From the NCBI RefSeq assembly GCF_042685105.1, contig NZ_JBHUMO010000004.1:1-42990 (forward strand): 42,990 nt of DNA. Reading direction: 5' to 3'. Made by a program: the position numbers and the translations under genes. The stretch's first letter is position 1. The number at the start of each line of letters is the position of its first letter. This DNA is from Enterococcus_G camelliae (GTDB lineage Bacteria > Bacillota > Bacilli > Lactobacillales > Enterococcaceae). The notes beneath the pieces were generated by a model that searched no databases, was not told where the DNA came from, and saw nothing but the letters and a program-made list of their open reading frames with translations. Shown here one piece after another: positions 17,918 to 26,769 of this stretch.

Positions 17918-18556
17918 CTATTTCATTTTTTGTAAAATACTGACAAAGGCTGCTTTTTCTAAATTTGCTCCGAATAATTCGCTACCTGGTTCAAGCTTGA
18001 TGCCTTCTGCCAATGGACCTAAAAACAAGGGATCGAAACCAAAATCCTCAATCATCGTCGTTACTTGGGCGATACCTGCTTCGTCATTGCCAGCAAAAGC
18101 AATAACTTTGCGTTTGGCCTCCCCTTTTGCTCTGGCTTCATCAGCCAAATCATGATACCCCATATGATTGAAAGCTTTGATAACTCGGGCGTCTGGAAGA
18201 AGCTGTTGAACTTTTTCAGAAGAGGAGCTCGCGCCATCAGAAAAATTGTTTTCCTGTCCATCCACTTCCCACCAATAGTTCATGGCATCAATGACCAATT
18301 TATGGGAAAAGGAATCATCCAAAAGATGGGAAAATTTGCTCAATGGCAACGCAAGAATCACGGTTTCATTGGCGGAAAGTAACGTAGCTGTATCAACGGC
18401 CAACGCTCCAGGAGCCAATACATCGACTGTTAGCGCAATAGCTTCAGGTGCTCTCGAACTCGCAATCATCACTTCATAACCAGCTTGAACACCTAACTGT
18501 GCCAAGGTTAAACCGAGTTTGCCAGCCCCGATGATTCCGATTTTTTTGTCATTCAT
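17918..18556 (-). CDS. NADPH-dependent F420 reductase-like oxidoreductase
   Basis: A Rossmann-fold protein of 212 residues with an N-terminal dinucleotide site IGIIGAGKLGLTLAQLG and the F420_oxidoreductase/ProC-like domain (ILALPLSKFSHLL; VIDAMNYWWEVDGQ; RVIKAFNHMGY). Such proteins in Firmicutes are annotated as NADPH-dependent F420 reductases although these bacteria are not known to make F420, so the true substrate is unknown; NADP binding is likely. I start at ATG with AAGGTG 6 bases upstream; a GTG three codons earlier is possible. Either way it overlaps the end of the flavin monooxygenase gene, so the pair is co-translated. Confidence 0.8.
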   Translation of the reverse strand: MNDKKIGIIGAGKLGLTLAQLGVQAGYEVMIASSRAPEAIALTVDVLAPGALAVDTATLLSANETVILALPLSKFSHLLDDSFSHKLVIDAMNYWWEVDGQENNFSDGASSSSEKVQQLLPDARVIKAFNHMGYHDLADEARAKGEAKRKVIAFAGNDEAGIAQVTTMIEDFGFDPLFLGPLAEGIKLEPGSELFGANLEKAAFVSILQKMK

Positions 18557-19601
18557 TTGACTCACCTTCTGCCAATAATTCCTTCACTCTTGGAATCACT
18601 ACTTCGCCATATAGTTGGATTGTTTTGAAACGATCAGTTTGCCGCTGTCCCCCCGCACCGTAGACCAAATCGAAACGATTGACACCCACCTTGGGCATTG
18701 TCCGCGCGATTTTTTTCGCTACCGTCTCAGGATCACCTACATAGTACGAACCCTCTGATACCTCAAAGTCAAAACGTTCTTTCGTCATTTTAGCCCAACC
18801 ACGATCCATACCAATACGGTCCATACTTGTTTTTAGGTAATCCCAAGCAATTTGATAAGCTTCTTCATTCGTATCCGCAATCACGCCATGCGAGTGCATG
18901 CCTACAGGTAAAATGGGGCGATTCATCTGTTTTGCTGCCCGTTGGTACAAGTTCACATACGGAGCAAAACGCGCTGGTTCGCCCCCAATGATGGCCAACA
19001 TCACTGGAAAGCCATACCGCACTGCCCGTAAAATGGACTCTGGTGAGCCACCTACTCCAACATAGGTATCCAGCGTTCGCTTGTTTTCCATTTTTGGAAA
19101 GATGGTACTATTTTGTAGGGATTGAGTGAATTTTCCTTGCCAAGTAACCGGTTCTCCTTTGATAATTTCACTATACATCGCAATTTTTTCTTCAAATAAA
19201 TCGTCGTAATCACGCAAATCATACCCAAATAGTGGAAAAGATTCCGTGAATGATCCTCTCCCCAGCATCACTTGCGCGCGACCATTTGATAATGCATCCA
19301 ATGTTGCAAAGCGTTCGTAAACCCGCACAGGATCATCAGAACTCAGAACTGTCACACCCGTTCCCAATTTGATGGTATTGGTCGCAGTTGCCAATGCCGC
19401 CAAAACAATATCTGGGCTAGAAATAGAGTATTCCTCCCGATGATGCTCACCCAAAGCCAACACATCAATTCCTAACTGGTCTGCTAATTTACCTTCTTCA
19501 ACAATCATTCGTAAAGATTCCGCATAGCTAAAGCGCTCATTTGTCCGATCATCAATCGCCACATCGCCGAATGTATCTAATCCAAATTCATAGTTCGTCA
19601 T
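18549..19601 (-). CDS. LLM-class flavin-dependent oxidoreductase
   Basis: A luciferase-like monooxygenase of 350 residues with the expected TIM-barrel features: ALGEHHREEY near 50, a central strand KLGTGVTVLSSDDPVRVYERFATLD near 97, and GRAQVMLGRGSFTESFPLFGYDL near 122. The family oxidises small molecules with reduced FMN; the substrate is not evident. It overlaps the following NADPH oxidoreductase-like gene, which could supply reducing power (inference). Ribosome site AGGAGG lies upstream. An extended -10 (TGTTATAGT) and a 15-base palindrome lie in the divergent spacer shared with cfa. Confidence 0.88.
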   Translation of the reverse strand: MTNYEFGLDTFGDVAIDDRTNERFSYAESLRMIVEEGKLADQLGIDVLALGEHHREEYSISSPDIVLAALATATNTIKLGTGVTVLSSDDPVRVYERFATLDALSNGRAQVMLGRGSFTESFPLFGYDLRDYDDLFEEKIAMYSEIIKGEPVTWQGKFTQSLQNSTIFPKMENKRTLDTYVGVGGSPESILRAVRYGFPVMLAIIGGEPARFAPYVNLYQRAAKQMNRPILPVGMHSHGVIADTNEEAYQIAWDYLKTSMDRIGMDRGWAKMTKERFDFEVSEGSYYVGDPETVAKKIARTMPKVGVNRFDLVYGAGGQRQTDRFKTIQLYGEVVIPRVKELLAEGESNE

Positions 19602-19633
19602 GTTTGTTCCTCCTGATTCATTTTCTTATAATC

Positions 19634-19685
19634 ACTATAACAAGAAATAGCGCAATTAACGATTAATATGCTTACAATTTGTAAG
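19634..19685 (-). promoter_or_regulatory. LLM gene promoter and palindromic operator
   Basis: Extended -10 TGTTATAGT lies at 19634-19642 on the minus strand. CTTACAATTTGTAAG at 19671-19685 is a perfect odd palindrome of 15 bases, the size and type bound by MarR/HxlR-like dimers. It sits between two divergent genes and could act on either. The regulator gene is not in the neighbourhood. Confidence 0.55.
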
Positions 19686-19789
19686 TATATTTTCTTTACA
19701 ATTCTTCGCGTTTGTCTAAGTAAAAGGAATTGCAAGTTTTCAGAAAAAGGCATACTCTTTAATTAATTATTTCATAAGGAGGATCAACC

Positions 19790-20959
19790 ATGTTGGAAAA
19801 AGAATTATATAACAAATTATTTTCAGAATCATTCTCACTCCCTGTAACCGTTAAGTATTGGGACGGAACCGAAGAAGCGTATGGAAATCAGGACACACAA
19901 TCGCCAATAATCATTACCTTTAATGAAAAGATTCCTCTCAGTGCCATTACGCACAATGCCTCACTTGCTCTCGGAGAGGCCTATATGGATCAAAAAATCA
20001 CTATCGAAGGAAACTTACAAGCCCTAATCACGGACGCTTACCTCAATGCCAATAGTTTTTTGCGTTCCTCTTCTTATATCAAATGGTTGCCAAAATTAGC
20101 GAAACACACTAAAAAGAACAATATCCACGATATTCATGTGCATTACGACTTAGGAAATGACTTTTATCAACTATGGCTCGATCCAACTTTAACCTATTCT
20201 TGTGCATATTTCCGTACCCCTGAAGATACGCTTGAACAAGCACAACAAAATAAAGTTCATCATATTTTAGACAAACTATTTATCCAACCTGGAGAAACCC
20301 TCTTAGATATTGGCTGTGGTTGGGGAACGTTGATGATTACAGCTGCCAAAGAATACCACGTAAAGACAACTGGCATCACTTTAAGCCAAAAACAATATGA
20401 CTTCATACAAGAACGAATTCAAAAAGAAGGCCTCGAAGACCAATGTACGGTATTACTTGAGGACTATCGTGAAGTAAAAGATTGCTTCTTTGATCATATA
20501 ACAAGTGTTGGTATGTTTGAACACGTGGGAGCCGACAGCTTAGAGGAATATTTTGCCGTTATCAAACGCTTGTTAGCACCTAAAGGAACGGCTCTTATTC
20601 ATGGAATCAGTCGTCAACAAGGCGGTGCCACCAATGCTTGGATTAACGAATATATTTTCCCTGGAGGCTACATTCCAGGGGTAGCAGAATTGACGCAACA
20701 AATGCAAACCAATGATTTACAACTAATTGATTTAGAAAGTCTGCGCAGAGATTACCAGTTGACTCTGGAACACTGGACAAAGAACTTTCATCGTGTGAAA
20801 GCAGAGGTTTTGCAACAACAAGATGAACGATTCTATCGGATGTGGGATTTATATTTGCAAGCCTGTGCTGCATCATTTGAATCCAGCAACATTGACGTCA
20901 TTCAGTATTTGTTGGTTCATCCATTTAATAATACCATTCCTATGCATCGCAATTTTTAA
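19790..20959 (+). CDS. cfa: Cyclopropane-fatty-acyl-phospholipid synthase
   Basis: Adds a methylene group from S-adenosylmethionine to the double bonds of membrane phospholipid acyl chains. The 389-residue protein has the CFA layout: an N-terminal lipid-binding region, IHVHYDLGNDFYQLWLDPTLTYSCAYF near 115, SAM motif ETLLDIGCGWGTL near 172, SVGMFEHVG near 241, and the C-terminal HWTKNFHRVKAEV segment. Ribosome site AAGGAGG is 7 bases before ATG. Single gene, with its own terminator; promoter elements upstream are not clear-cut. Confidence 0.95.
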   Translation: MLEKELYNKLFSESFSLPVTVKYWDGTEEAYGNQDTQSPIIITFNEKIPLSAITHNASLALGEAYMDQKITIEGNLQALITDAYLNANSFLRSSSYIKWLPKLAKHTKKNNIHDIHVHYDLGNDFYQLWLDPTLTYSCAYFRTPEDTLEQAQQNKVHHILDKLFIQPGETLLDIGCGWGTLMITAAKEYHVKTTGITLSQKQYDFIQERIQKEGLEDQCTVLLEDYREVKDCFFDHITSVGMFEHVGADSLEEYFAVIKRLLAPKGTALIHGISRQQGGATNAWINEYIFPGGYIPGVAELTQQMQTNDLQLIDLESLRRDYQLTLEHWTKNFHRVKAEVLQQQDERFYRMWDLYLQACAASFESSNIDVIQYLLVHPFNNTIPMHRNF

Positions 20960-20976
20960 CCGTTTCGCAATTTAAA

Positions 20977-21041
20977 GAGGTAGGCGAGCCATAATCAAAC
21001 GCACTGTGCGCATGGTTACAACTTACCTACCTCCCTTTTTT
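20977..21041 (+). terminator. Branched terminator after cfa
   Basis: GAGGTAGG (20977-20984) pairs with CCTACCTC (21026-21033), followed by CCTTTTTT. Inside the stem are a GCCAT/ATGGT pair and a small GCAC/GTGC hairpin, giving a multi-helix structure larger than a plain terminator. Confidence 0.75.
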
Positions 21042-21147
21042 GATGTTCTTTTGAAAGAAGCAATCGAACTTCAGGCTTTTTGGAAAAGTATCAAAGAATC
21101 TATCAATCATCCATCCGATATGGTTATCATTCATACCACCTTTTAAG

Positions 21148-22266
21148 CTAGAACGTGAAGCAAATTAAAAAGATGGCTAATAAACTAAAATTAATGAGAG
21201 AAAAATAGCTAAAAAAGCGTCCCTTTTGATCGCTACTATAGGTTGAAAAGACTTTATAGCCAATGAGATTTGCTAATGACGCAATGATGGTCCCCATCCC
21301 ACCAATATTGGTTCCAAGCACCATTGCACGACTATGACTAGTGAATGGGGCCAAAAGAATAGCTGCCGGAACATTGCTGATTAGCTGACTGACACCAGCC
21401 GATACCCATAACGTCATACGTTCATTTTGCACACTTTGTCGTAGCAAGTGGGCCAATGTGTCATTTTCTGCTAAGTTGCCAACAATTAGAAAGAAACAAA
21501 GAAAGGTGCCTAATAACAAATAATCAATTTTTTTAATGCTGTTGGGAAAAGGCACCCCTACCAAACACCCTACTAAGAACACCCACAACCAGCTAGTAAG
21601 GAGATTGGTTACATACGCTAGCATGAGCAACAAACCAATGAACGGTCCTATTTTCCATGTAACCGTGGGGGAAGACGTTGTTGGATTGAGTTGAAAGGAC
21701 GCCTTGGAAATCAGCAGCGTTAATCCCCACATACTCCCCAACGCTAAGCCAAAGAAGGGCAACACCCATATAAAAAAGGTCGACAAGTTCAAATGGTAAT
21801 AAGAAAATAAATAAATATTTTGCGGATTTCCCGTCGGAAAAACACTACTTCCCAAGTTAGCAGCTACTATCAGTAAGACTGTACCCAAAACCAATTCCTT
21901 TTTGCTAAGCGCCTGTTTCGCAATCAGCAAAAAAATGGGCAACAACGTCAAAATTGCGACATCATTCGTCAAGAACATCGAAGCAAAAAAAGATAAGCCA
22001 ACTAGAGATTGGACCAATTGTCGCTTGGTCTTGGCAAGGGTGGTGATGCGCCCCGCTAGCCATTTTAATACCCCCATGCTTTTTAATGCTTCAATGACAA
22101 GCATCAAGCCAAAGAGTGCCAGAATCACTTTAAAATCAATAAAGGACACGCTGAACGTTCCGAACAAACAACTAATTATTGCACCAACCAACGAAATCGT
22201 GAAGGTTACATCTTTCAACAAATACTTTTTTATTTTTTCAGTCATTATTGACACAACGCTTTCCAT
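21148..22266 (-). CDS. ArsB/SLC13-like anion permease
   Basis: A 372-residue membrane protein with about 10-11 hydrophobic segments. LFGLMLVIEALKSMGVL near 52, FLTNDVAILTLLPIFLL near 99 and SSVFPTGNPQNIYLFSYY near 140 match the ion transporter superfamily (CitM, ArsB, NhaD, SLC13); the repeated element NVPAAILLAPFT appears in the second half. Substrates in this group include citrate, arsenite and sulfate, and none can be assigned. Start ATG has AGGA 9 bases upstream. Its own stop and the cfa terminator are convergent. Confidence 0.8.
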   Translation of the reverse strand: MESVVSIMTEKIKKYLLKDVTFTISLVGAIISCLFGTFSVSFIDFKVILALFGLMLVIEALKSMGVLKWLAGRITTLAKTKRQLVQSLVGLSFFASMFLTNDVAILTLLPIFLLIAKQALSKKELVLGTVLLIVAANLGSSVFPTGNPQNIYLFSYYHLNLSTFFIWVLPFFGLALGSMWGLTLLISKASFQLNPTTSSPTVTWKIGPFIGLLLMLAYVTNLLTSWLWVFLVGCLVGVPFPNSIKKIDYLLLGTFLCFFLIVGNLAENDTLAHLLRQSVQNERMTLWVSAGVSQLISNVPAAILLAPFTSHSRAMVLGTNIGGMGTIIASLANLIGYKVFSTYSSDQKGRFFSYFSLINFSLLAIFLICFTF

Positions 22267-22469
22267 TCAGAATAATCCTAGTATAGCATTGATTGCAGAG
22301 AACATAGAGAAACATCTCTCAAAAAATTGGTTTGGCTACTTCTCGTGCATCCGCTTGCCACTTGCGGTATGCTTATAGGTAGTCACTGATGAATATCCAC
22401 TTGCTCGTTATCGAAACGCGGGTAAAAAAAACGTGTTTCTCTAAATCGTTTAAGAAAGGAGCATAGCTA

Positions 22470-24176
22470 ATGTCCTTACGAAAAAAATGGTTTCCTTTTA
22501 TTTTGCTCCTTAGCCTTTCTTTTGTGCTTGTTCTCCCGCAAATTGTGACCAGAAACAGTATCATAGGTGCCGACTATCTTTTTCATTACAATCGATTCTA
22601 TGAAACAGCCATGCAAATCAAACACGGAAACTTTCAATACTTTCTTTCTATATACGGATTCCAAGCTTCAGGCAGAATCGTAAATGCTTTGTACGGTCCT
22701 TTAATGGCCTATATCCAAGGGGCGCTCGTTCTCCTCGCGGGAACCTGGTTTCGTTATCAAGTGTTATCAAATTTTCTGATGTATTGGCTGTCTGGAACGG
22801 CCATGTTTCTCCTATTAAAAAAACACGGACGTACCACTAGTGTCGCTCTGCCTATTAGTATCGTTTATATGACTAGTTATTGTACGCTCTACTGGGTTTT
22901 CCGTCAGTCTTTCACAAGTTGGGGGGCAGCCATTTTTCCACTGGCGTTGATTCCGTTAAAAGCATTCATTGAAGAGAAAGAAATTCAGCCAATTCCATTC
23001 GCACTTAGTTTCGCATTGATGGCTCAAACCCATCTTTTTTCTAGTCTCCTTGTTACAATTATTTATTTCCTAGCGTTCTGTTTTGTATTACCCCAAAAAG
23101 TTCCTTGGCGATTTTTTGGTCAATTAGCCAAAGCGAGTGGTCTGTTTCTACTTTTAACGGCTAACATTTGGGGCGCATTCTTCTCCATCTATCGAGGCGA
23201 TACCATCCAAGCTCCATTTGTAAATGATCAAATGGCTTCTTACTCGATTAATCAATTAGGAAAAATTTGGGTTTTGTACCCTGGCTTTCTTTTACTGCTT
23301 CTTTTCGTACAAGCAATCCTTTACATGGTCCATTTTAAGCACTACTCTCCTTTTTTCCATTTTGTCTTCTGGGTTAGTTGCTTCTTTGGTATGCTATCAA
23401 CATCGCTTTTACCATGGAATGAATTGGTAGCCGATCAGATTCCATTTGTCTCATTGATTCAATTTCCTTTTCGCTTTAGTGTGCCATTTATTGTGCTATT
23501 TCTTTATACTTTTGCCTGGCAAATGCAGACCATGGCACGAACAAAACCAACCAGCTGGCTCTTGCTTGCTGTGCCACTTTGCATCCTTTCGATTGGGCAA
23601 ACACTTCATGAAACTTCAATAAAATTAGCCGAGTGGCCCCAATTAACACTCGCAGATTTTGAGGCCAAACATACCTATCTACAAACAGATAATAGCCAAC
23701 AAATCAGAGATAGCTTTCATCAGAAAGACTTGCATCAATTGCTTTCACTTGTCATCAAATCAACACCCGATTATTTGCCAACCAATCCTGAAATTCCGGG
23801 AAATCGCTACACGATTTATGAAAAAGAAATTCTTTTTTCTCCCACCCATTTTACCAAGATTGTCCGCAAGAACGGTGAGTTGACGGTCAGTTGGGTTGCT
23901 AATCAAACGAGTCCTGTCACCTTGCCTTTAGTTGCTTATCGCCAGACACGACTCACATTAAATGGACAGCCGATTCAGCTAGACACCACCATGCAGTCTG
24001 CAATTGGTGCGATCACACTCACACAACAAAAAGGACAAAATCATTTGACCCTGCATTATCAAAAATCTCTTTTGGTACGTATTAGCCTTTGGATCAGTCT
24101 CTTTACATGGCTTTTCTGCCTATTCGCGTGGCTGTTCAACAATTGGCTAATGAAAAGACAAAGAGTCACTAACTGA
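22470..24176 (+). CDS. Polytopic membrane protein, PTPS-related/YfhO-like
   Basis: A 568-residue protein with about 11 membrane spans, then a soluble region of about 130 residues (roughly 395-530) and a final membrane span near the C-terminus. IIGADYLFHYNRFYETAMQIKHGNFQYF near 31 (an Asp plus aromatic loop after TM1) and LYGPLMAYIQGALVLLAG fit the '6-pyruvoyl-tetrahydropterin synthase related' membrane family, whose fold resembles GT-C glycosyltransferases such as YfhO. Function is unknown; a role in cell-surface sugar transfer is plausible only. AAAGGAG precedes the ATG. It stands alone on the plus strand. Confidence 0.7.
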   Translation: MSLRKKWFPFILLLSLSFVLVLPQIVTRNSIIGADYLFHYNRFYETAMQIKHGNFQYFLSIYGFQASGRIVNALYGPLMAYIQGALVLLAGTWFRYQVLSNFLMYWLSGTAMFLLLKKHGRTTSVALPISIVYMTSYCTLYWVFRQSFTSWGAAIFPLALIPLKAFIEEKEIQPIPFALSFALMAQTHLFSSLLVTIIYFLAFCFVLPQKVPWRFFGQLAKASGLFLLLTANIWGAFFSIYRGDTIQAPFVNDQMASYSINQLGKIWVLYPGFLLLLLFVQAILYMVHFKHYSPFFHFVFWVSCFFGMLSTSLLPWNELVADQIPFVSLIQFPFRFSVPFIVLFLYTFAWQMQTMARTKPTSWLLLAVPLCILSIGQTLHETSIKLAEWPQLTLADFEAKHTYLQTDNSQQIRDSFHQKDLHQLLSLVIKSTPDYLPTNPEIPGNRYTIYEKEILFSPTHFTKIVRKNGELTVSWVANQTSPVTLPLVAYRQTRLTLNGQPIQLDTTMQSAIGAITLTQQKGQNHLTLHYQKSLLVRISLWISLFTWLFCLFAWLFNNWLMKRQRVTN

Positions 24177-24206
24177 GAAACGAATACGTGTTTCCTTTTC
24201 AAACAA

Positions 24207-24264
24207 AAAGAGTCAGTCCCTAGCAATTGTTGTTCCACGCAATATTACTACGAACTGACTCTTT
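24207..24264. terminator. Bidirectional terminator between convergent genes
   Basis: AAAGAGTCAGT (24207-24217) and ACTGACTCTTT (24254-24264) form a perfect 11-base stem between two convergent genes. The minus side ends in TTTTTG, and the plus side has a looser T-rich tail. Confidence 0.8.
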
Positions 24265-24267
24265 CAA

Positions 24268-26223
24268 TTATTTTTGATTGATTAATAATCGTAACCCATT
24301 CACAATTACGACCAAGGTGCTTCCCTCATGCACAATCACGCCAAACGTGATATTTGCTAAGCCCATAAAGTTTAAAACCACCAAAATACCGACGACAGCC
24401 ATAGAAAAAATAATATTTTGCCAGACAATCTTATTTAGCCGTTTTGATACTCGATACGCTTCACTTAATTTTTCTAAATCATTGTTCATAACGACAACAT
24501 CCGCCACATCAATCGCCACATCAGTTCCATCACCCATAGCGATTCCGATATCCGCTTTGACAAGTGCGGGAGCATCATTCACTCCATCACCAACCATACC
24601 AACTATGCCATAGGTTGCCTTTTGTTCGTCAATCATTTTTGATTTTTCCTCTGGCAAAACATTGGCAATCACTTGATCAACACCTAATGTCCGACCAACT
24701 GCTTCCCCAGTTAATTGGGCATCACCAGTAATCATCGTTGTCCGTACATTTTGAGAACGGAAATAGGAGATGGCTTGTTTGGCTTGTTCATTTGGCACAT
24801 CCATCAAAGCAATTAACCCAATCACTTGTTGGTTGCAACCAATGTAAATAACGGTTTTTCCTTCGTTTGCCAAACGTTGCTGTTTAGTCTGCATTTCCTC
24901 ACAAACTGTTTGAAACACTGAGGGTTTACTTATTTGATATAAGTTTCCATCAACCGTTGCTTCCAAGCCAACTCCAATAACATTTTCTACCAATAATTCC
25001 CGGACCGTTACTTGATCTTTTAAGTATTGAACAATCGCCGTTGCAAGGGGATGATTGGATTGGCGTTCCATATTGTAGACAATTTCTTTTACCAGCGGTT
25101 CTGCGTCAGGTACAACCAACTCAAAATCGGTCACGCTAGGTTTCCCCGCTGTTAAAGTCCCCGTCTTATCGAACGCGATGGCTTTCAAATCAGCTAAGTT
25201 GGCTAAAAATGCGCCGCCTTTGAACAATACACCTTTTTTGGCAAGGTTGGAAATTCCTGATAAGGTCGCTGGAACCGCACTCGCTGCTAAGGCACAGGGT
25301 GAAGCAGAAATCAAGAAAACCAATCCTCGATAAAAACTATCTTCCCAAGTCCATTGAAAGACAAACGGTCCAGCAATGATAATAAGTGGCAATAAGAGCA
25401 AGACGAAGGAAACATATCGTGGTTCAAATTGCTTAATTTTACTAGCGGTAGGGGAAAGATTGGCTTGCGATTGATTAACAAGTTGCAAAATTTTTGCAAA
25501 AACCGTATCCGAACTATCTTTCGTCACTTCAACCGTGATAACACCACTACCGTTAATCGTACTCCCGAATACTTCATCGCCAACCGTTTTTTCTTTTGGC
25601 ATGCTTTCCCCATTAATAGATGATTCGTCGATTGCAGTTGTCCCACTAATAATTTTGCCATCTGTTGGTACTTGAGCCCCATTCAAAACTTTGACTCGAT
25701 CCCCAATTGACAATTTAGCTACCGAAACCGTTTTAGTCGTTCCATCGGCTTGAAGTAATTGCGCTTCAGTTGGGTTCAAATTCAACAAATTGGTAATTTC
25801 CCGACGACTCTTCCCTTCTGCATACTCCTCTAAAAAGTGCGCTCCGGCAAAAATCAAAATTAATAAGGCCGCCTCCTCAAAATTACCCAGTAGCATTGCG
25901 CCTACCGCTGCTAACGTCATTAATAAATGAATATTCGGTACAAACTTTTTGGCCGCTACGCTTGCTCGATAGGTGTCTCCAAATCCTTCACCTATCACGT
26001 GGTAACCAGAGAAGACAACCACAAGGAAAAAGAGGCCATTCGAAAATTCTCCTATCACACGATGTAGCAACAGCCCCGCGATAAATAAAAGCAACCCAAC
26101 GAAAAACAAAACCACCGGTGACTGACCATGATTATGCCCATGCGCATGTTCATGATTGTGTGTATGTTCATGGGTATGTTCAGGTGTGTGTTCGTATTTT
26201 TGACAGTTAACATGCTCTTCCAT
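24268..26223 (-). CDS. P1B-type heavy-metal transporting ATPase (SPC subgroup)
   Basis: A metal efflux or uptake pump of 651 residues. It opens with a His-rich tail (about 12 His in the first 40 residues) instead of a CxxC domain. Membrane motif SPC (about 308-310, in LISASPCALAAS), phosphorylation site DKTGTLT (Asp about 352), TGES-type NGES near 204, HP motif in SNHPLATAI, GDGVNDAPAL, and HEGST in the last membrane segment all place it in the P1B-4-like group (Zn/Co/Cd/Fe(II), for example PfeT/ZosA). The ATG has GGAGG 8 bases upstream; an upstream TTG is less likely. The His tail suggests Zn, Co or Ni (inference). Confidence 0.92.
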   Translation of the reverse strand: MEEHVNCQKYEHTPEHTHEHTHNHEHAHGHNHGQSPVVLFFVGLLLFIAGLLLHRVIGEFSNGLFFLVVVFSGYHVIGEGFGDTYRASVAAKKFVPNIHLLMTLAAVGAMLLGNFEEAALLILIFAGAHFLEEYAEGKSRREITNLLNLNPTEAQLLQADGTTKTVSVAKLSIGDRVKVLNGAQVPTDGKIISGTTAIDESSINGESMPKEKTVGDEVFGSTINGSGVITVEVTKDSSDTVFAKILQLVNQSQANLSPTASKIKQFEPRYVSFVLLLLPLIIIAGPFVFQWTWEDSFYRGLVFLISASPCALAASAVPATLSGISNLAKKGVLFKGGAFLANLADLKAIAFDKTGTLTAGKPSVTDFELVVPDAEPLVKEIVYNMERQSNHPLATAIVQYLKDQVTVRELLVENVIGVGLEATVDGNLYQISKPSVFQTVCEEMQTKQQRLANEGKTVIYIGCNQQVIGLIALMDVPNEQAKQAISYFRSQNVRTTMITGDAQLTGEAVGRTLGVDQVIANVLPEEKSKMIDEQKATYGIVGMVGDGVNDAPALVKADIGIAMGDGTDVAIDVADVVVMNNDLEKLSEAYRVSKRLNKIVWQNIIFSMAVVGILVVLNFMGLANITFGVIVHEGSTLVVIVNGLRLLINQK

Positions 26224-26274
26224 ACTCTTCCCCTCCAAACAAATGTTTTATTAATCATATGTTAATTCATTCAT

Positions 26275-26303
26275 ATTATAATACACACATGTGTTTTTGT
26301 AAA
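26275..26303 (-). promoter_or_regulatory. Promoter of the metal ATPase with dyad in the spacer
   Basis: TTTACA (26298-26303) and TATAAT (26275-26280) on the minus strand are 17 bases apart. The spacer contains the palindrome ACACATGTGT (26285-26294), well placed for a metal-responsive repressor. No regulator gene is adjacent. Confidence 0.7.
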
Positions 26304-26337
26304 CAAAAAAAAGCAACAAATGAAAACGATTCATTTG
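26303..26337 (-). terminator. Terminator after ridA
   Basis: CAAATGAA/TTCATTTG (26317-26324 and 26330-26337) forms a perfect 8-base stem. On the minus strand it is followed by TTGCTTTTTTTT. The T run abuts the -35 of the metal ATPase. Confidence 0.75.
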
Positions 26338-26367
26338 CGCTCTTCAGGGAAGGATGATTGGCTTGGT

Positions 26368-26727
26368 TTATTTTTCTGCGATAACTTCAATTTCAACTAG
26401 TGCACCTAATGGCAAGTCTTTGACTGCAAATGCACTTCTGGCTGGATATGGTTCTTCAAAAAAGCTGGCGTACACCGCATTGACAGCTTGAAAATCATCA
26501 ATGTTGGCTAGGAGAACCGTGGCTTTTACCACATTGGCCAATGTCAATCCATCTTCAGCCAAAACTGCCTCAACGTTTTTCAATGAAAACGTGGCTTGAT
26601 TCTCTACACCCTCGACTAACGATCCCGTTTCCGGATTGATGCCTAATTGACCTGATACAAAAACAAGACCTTCCGTACTTCTGGAACGAGAATAGGGTCC
26701 TACTGGTTTTACTTTTTTCTCACTCAT
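26368..26727 (-). CDS. ridA: RidA family protein (2-iminobutanoate/2-iminopropanoate deaminase)
   Basis: A 119-residue YjgF/YER057c/UK114 protein. RidA hydrolyses reactive enamine/imine intermediates released by PLP enzymes. GPYSRSRSTEGLVFVSGQLGINPETGSL near the N-terminus, ARSAFAVKDLPLGALVEIEVIAE at the C-terminus and the conserved arginine in PARSAF are typical of active RidA. Start ATG has AGGAGG 6 bases upstream. Several PLP lyases and synthases of sulfur amino acids are encoded nearby (metY, patB, metI), a sensible source of such imines. A long leader of about 240 bases with paired dyads lies upstream. Confidence 0.92.
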   Translation of the reverse strand: MSEKKVKPVGPYSRSRSTEGLVFVSGQLGINPETGSLVEGVENQATFSLKNVEAVLAEDGLTLANVVKATVLLANIDDFQAVNAVYASFFEEPYPARSAFAVKDLPLGALVEIEVIAEK

Positions 26728-26769
26728 TGCTATTCCTCCTAATGTTGAAGCTTTTCATTAGTTTAAACC

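Noticed and set aside
21012..21146. Plus-strand frame of 44 codons between cfa and the permease gene
   Set aside because: It starts inside the cfa terminator, has no ribosome site, and ends exactly at the neighbouring stop; too short to support.
21902..22378. Plus-strand frame of 158 codons opposite the permease gene
   Set aside because: Antisense to a clear membrane protein whose codon pattern explains the open frame.
26317..26337. cre-like TGAAAACGATTCAT near the metal ATPase
   Set aside because: The right half does not fit the catabolite consensus, and the dyad is explained as the ridA terminator stem.
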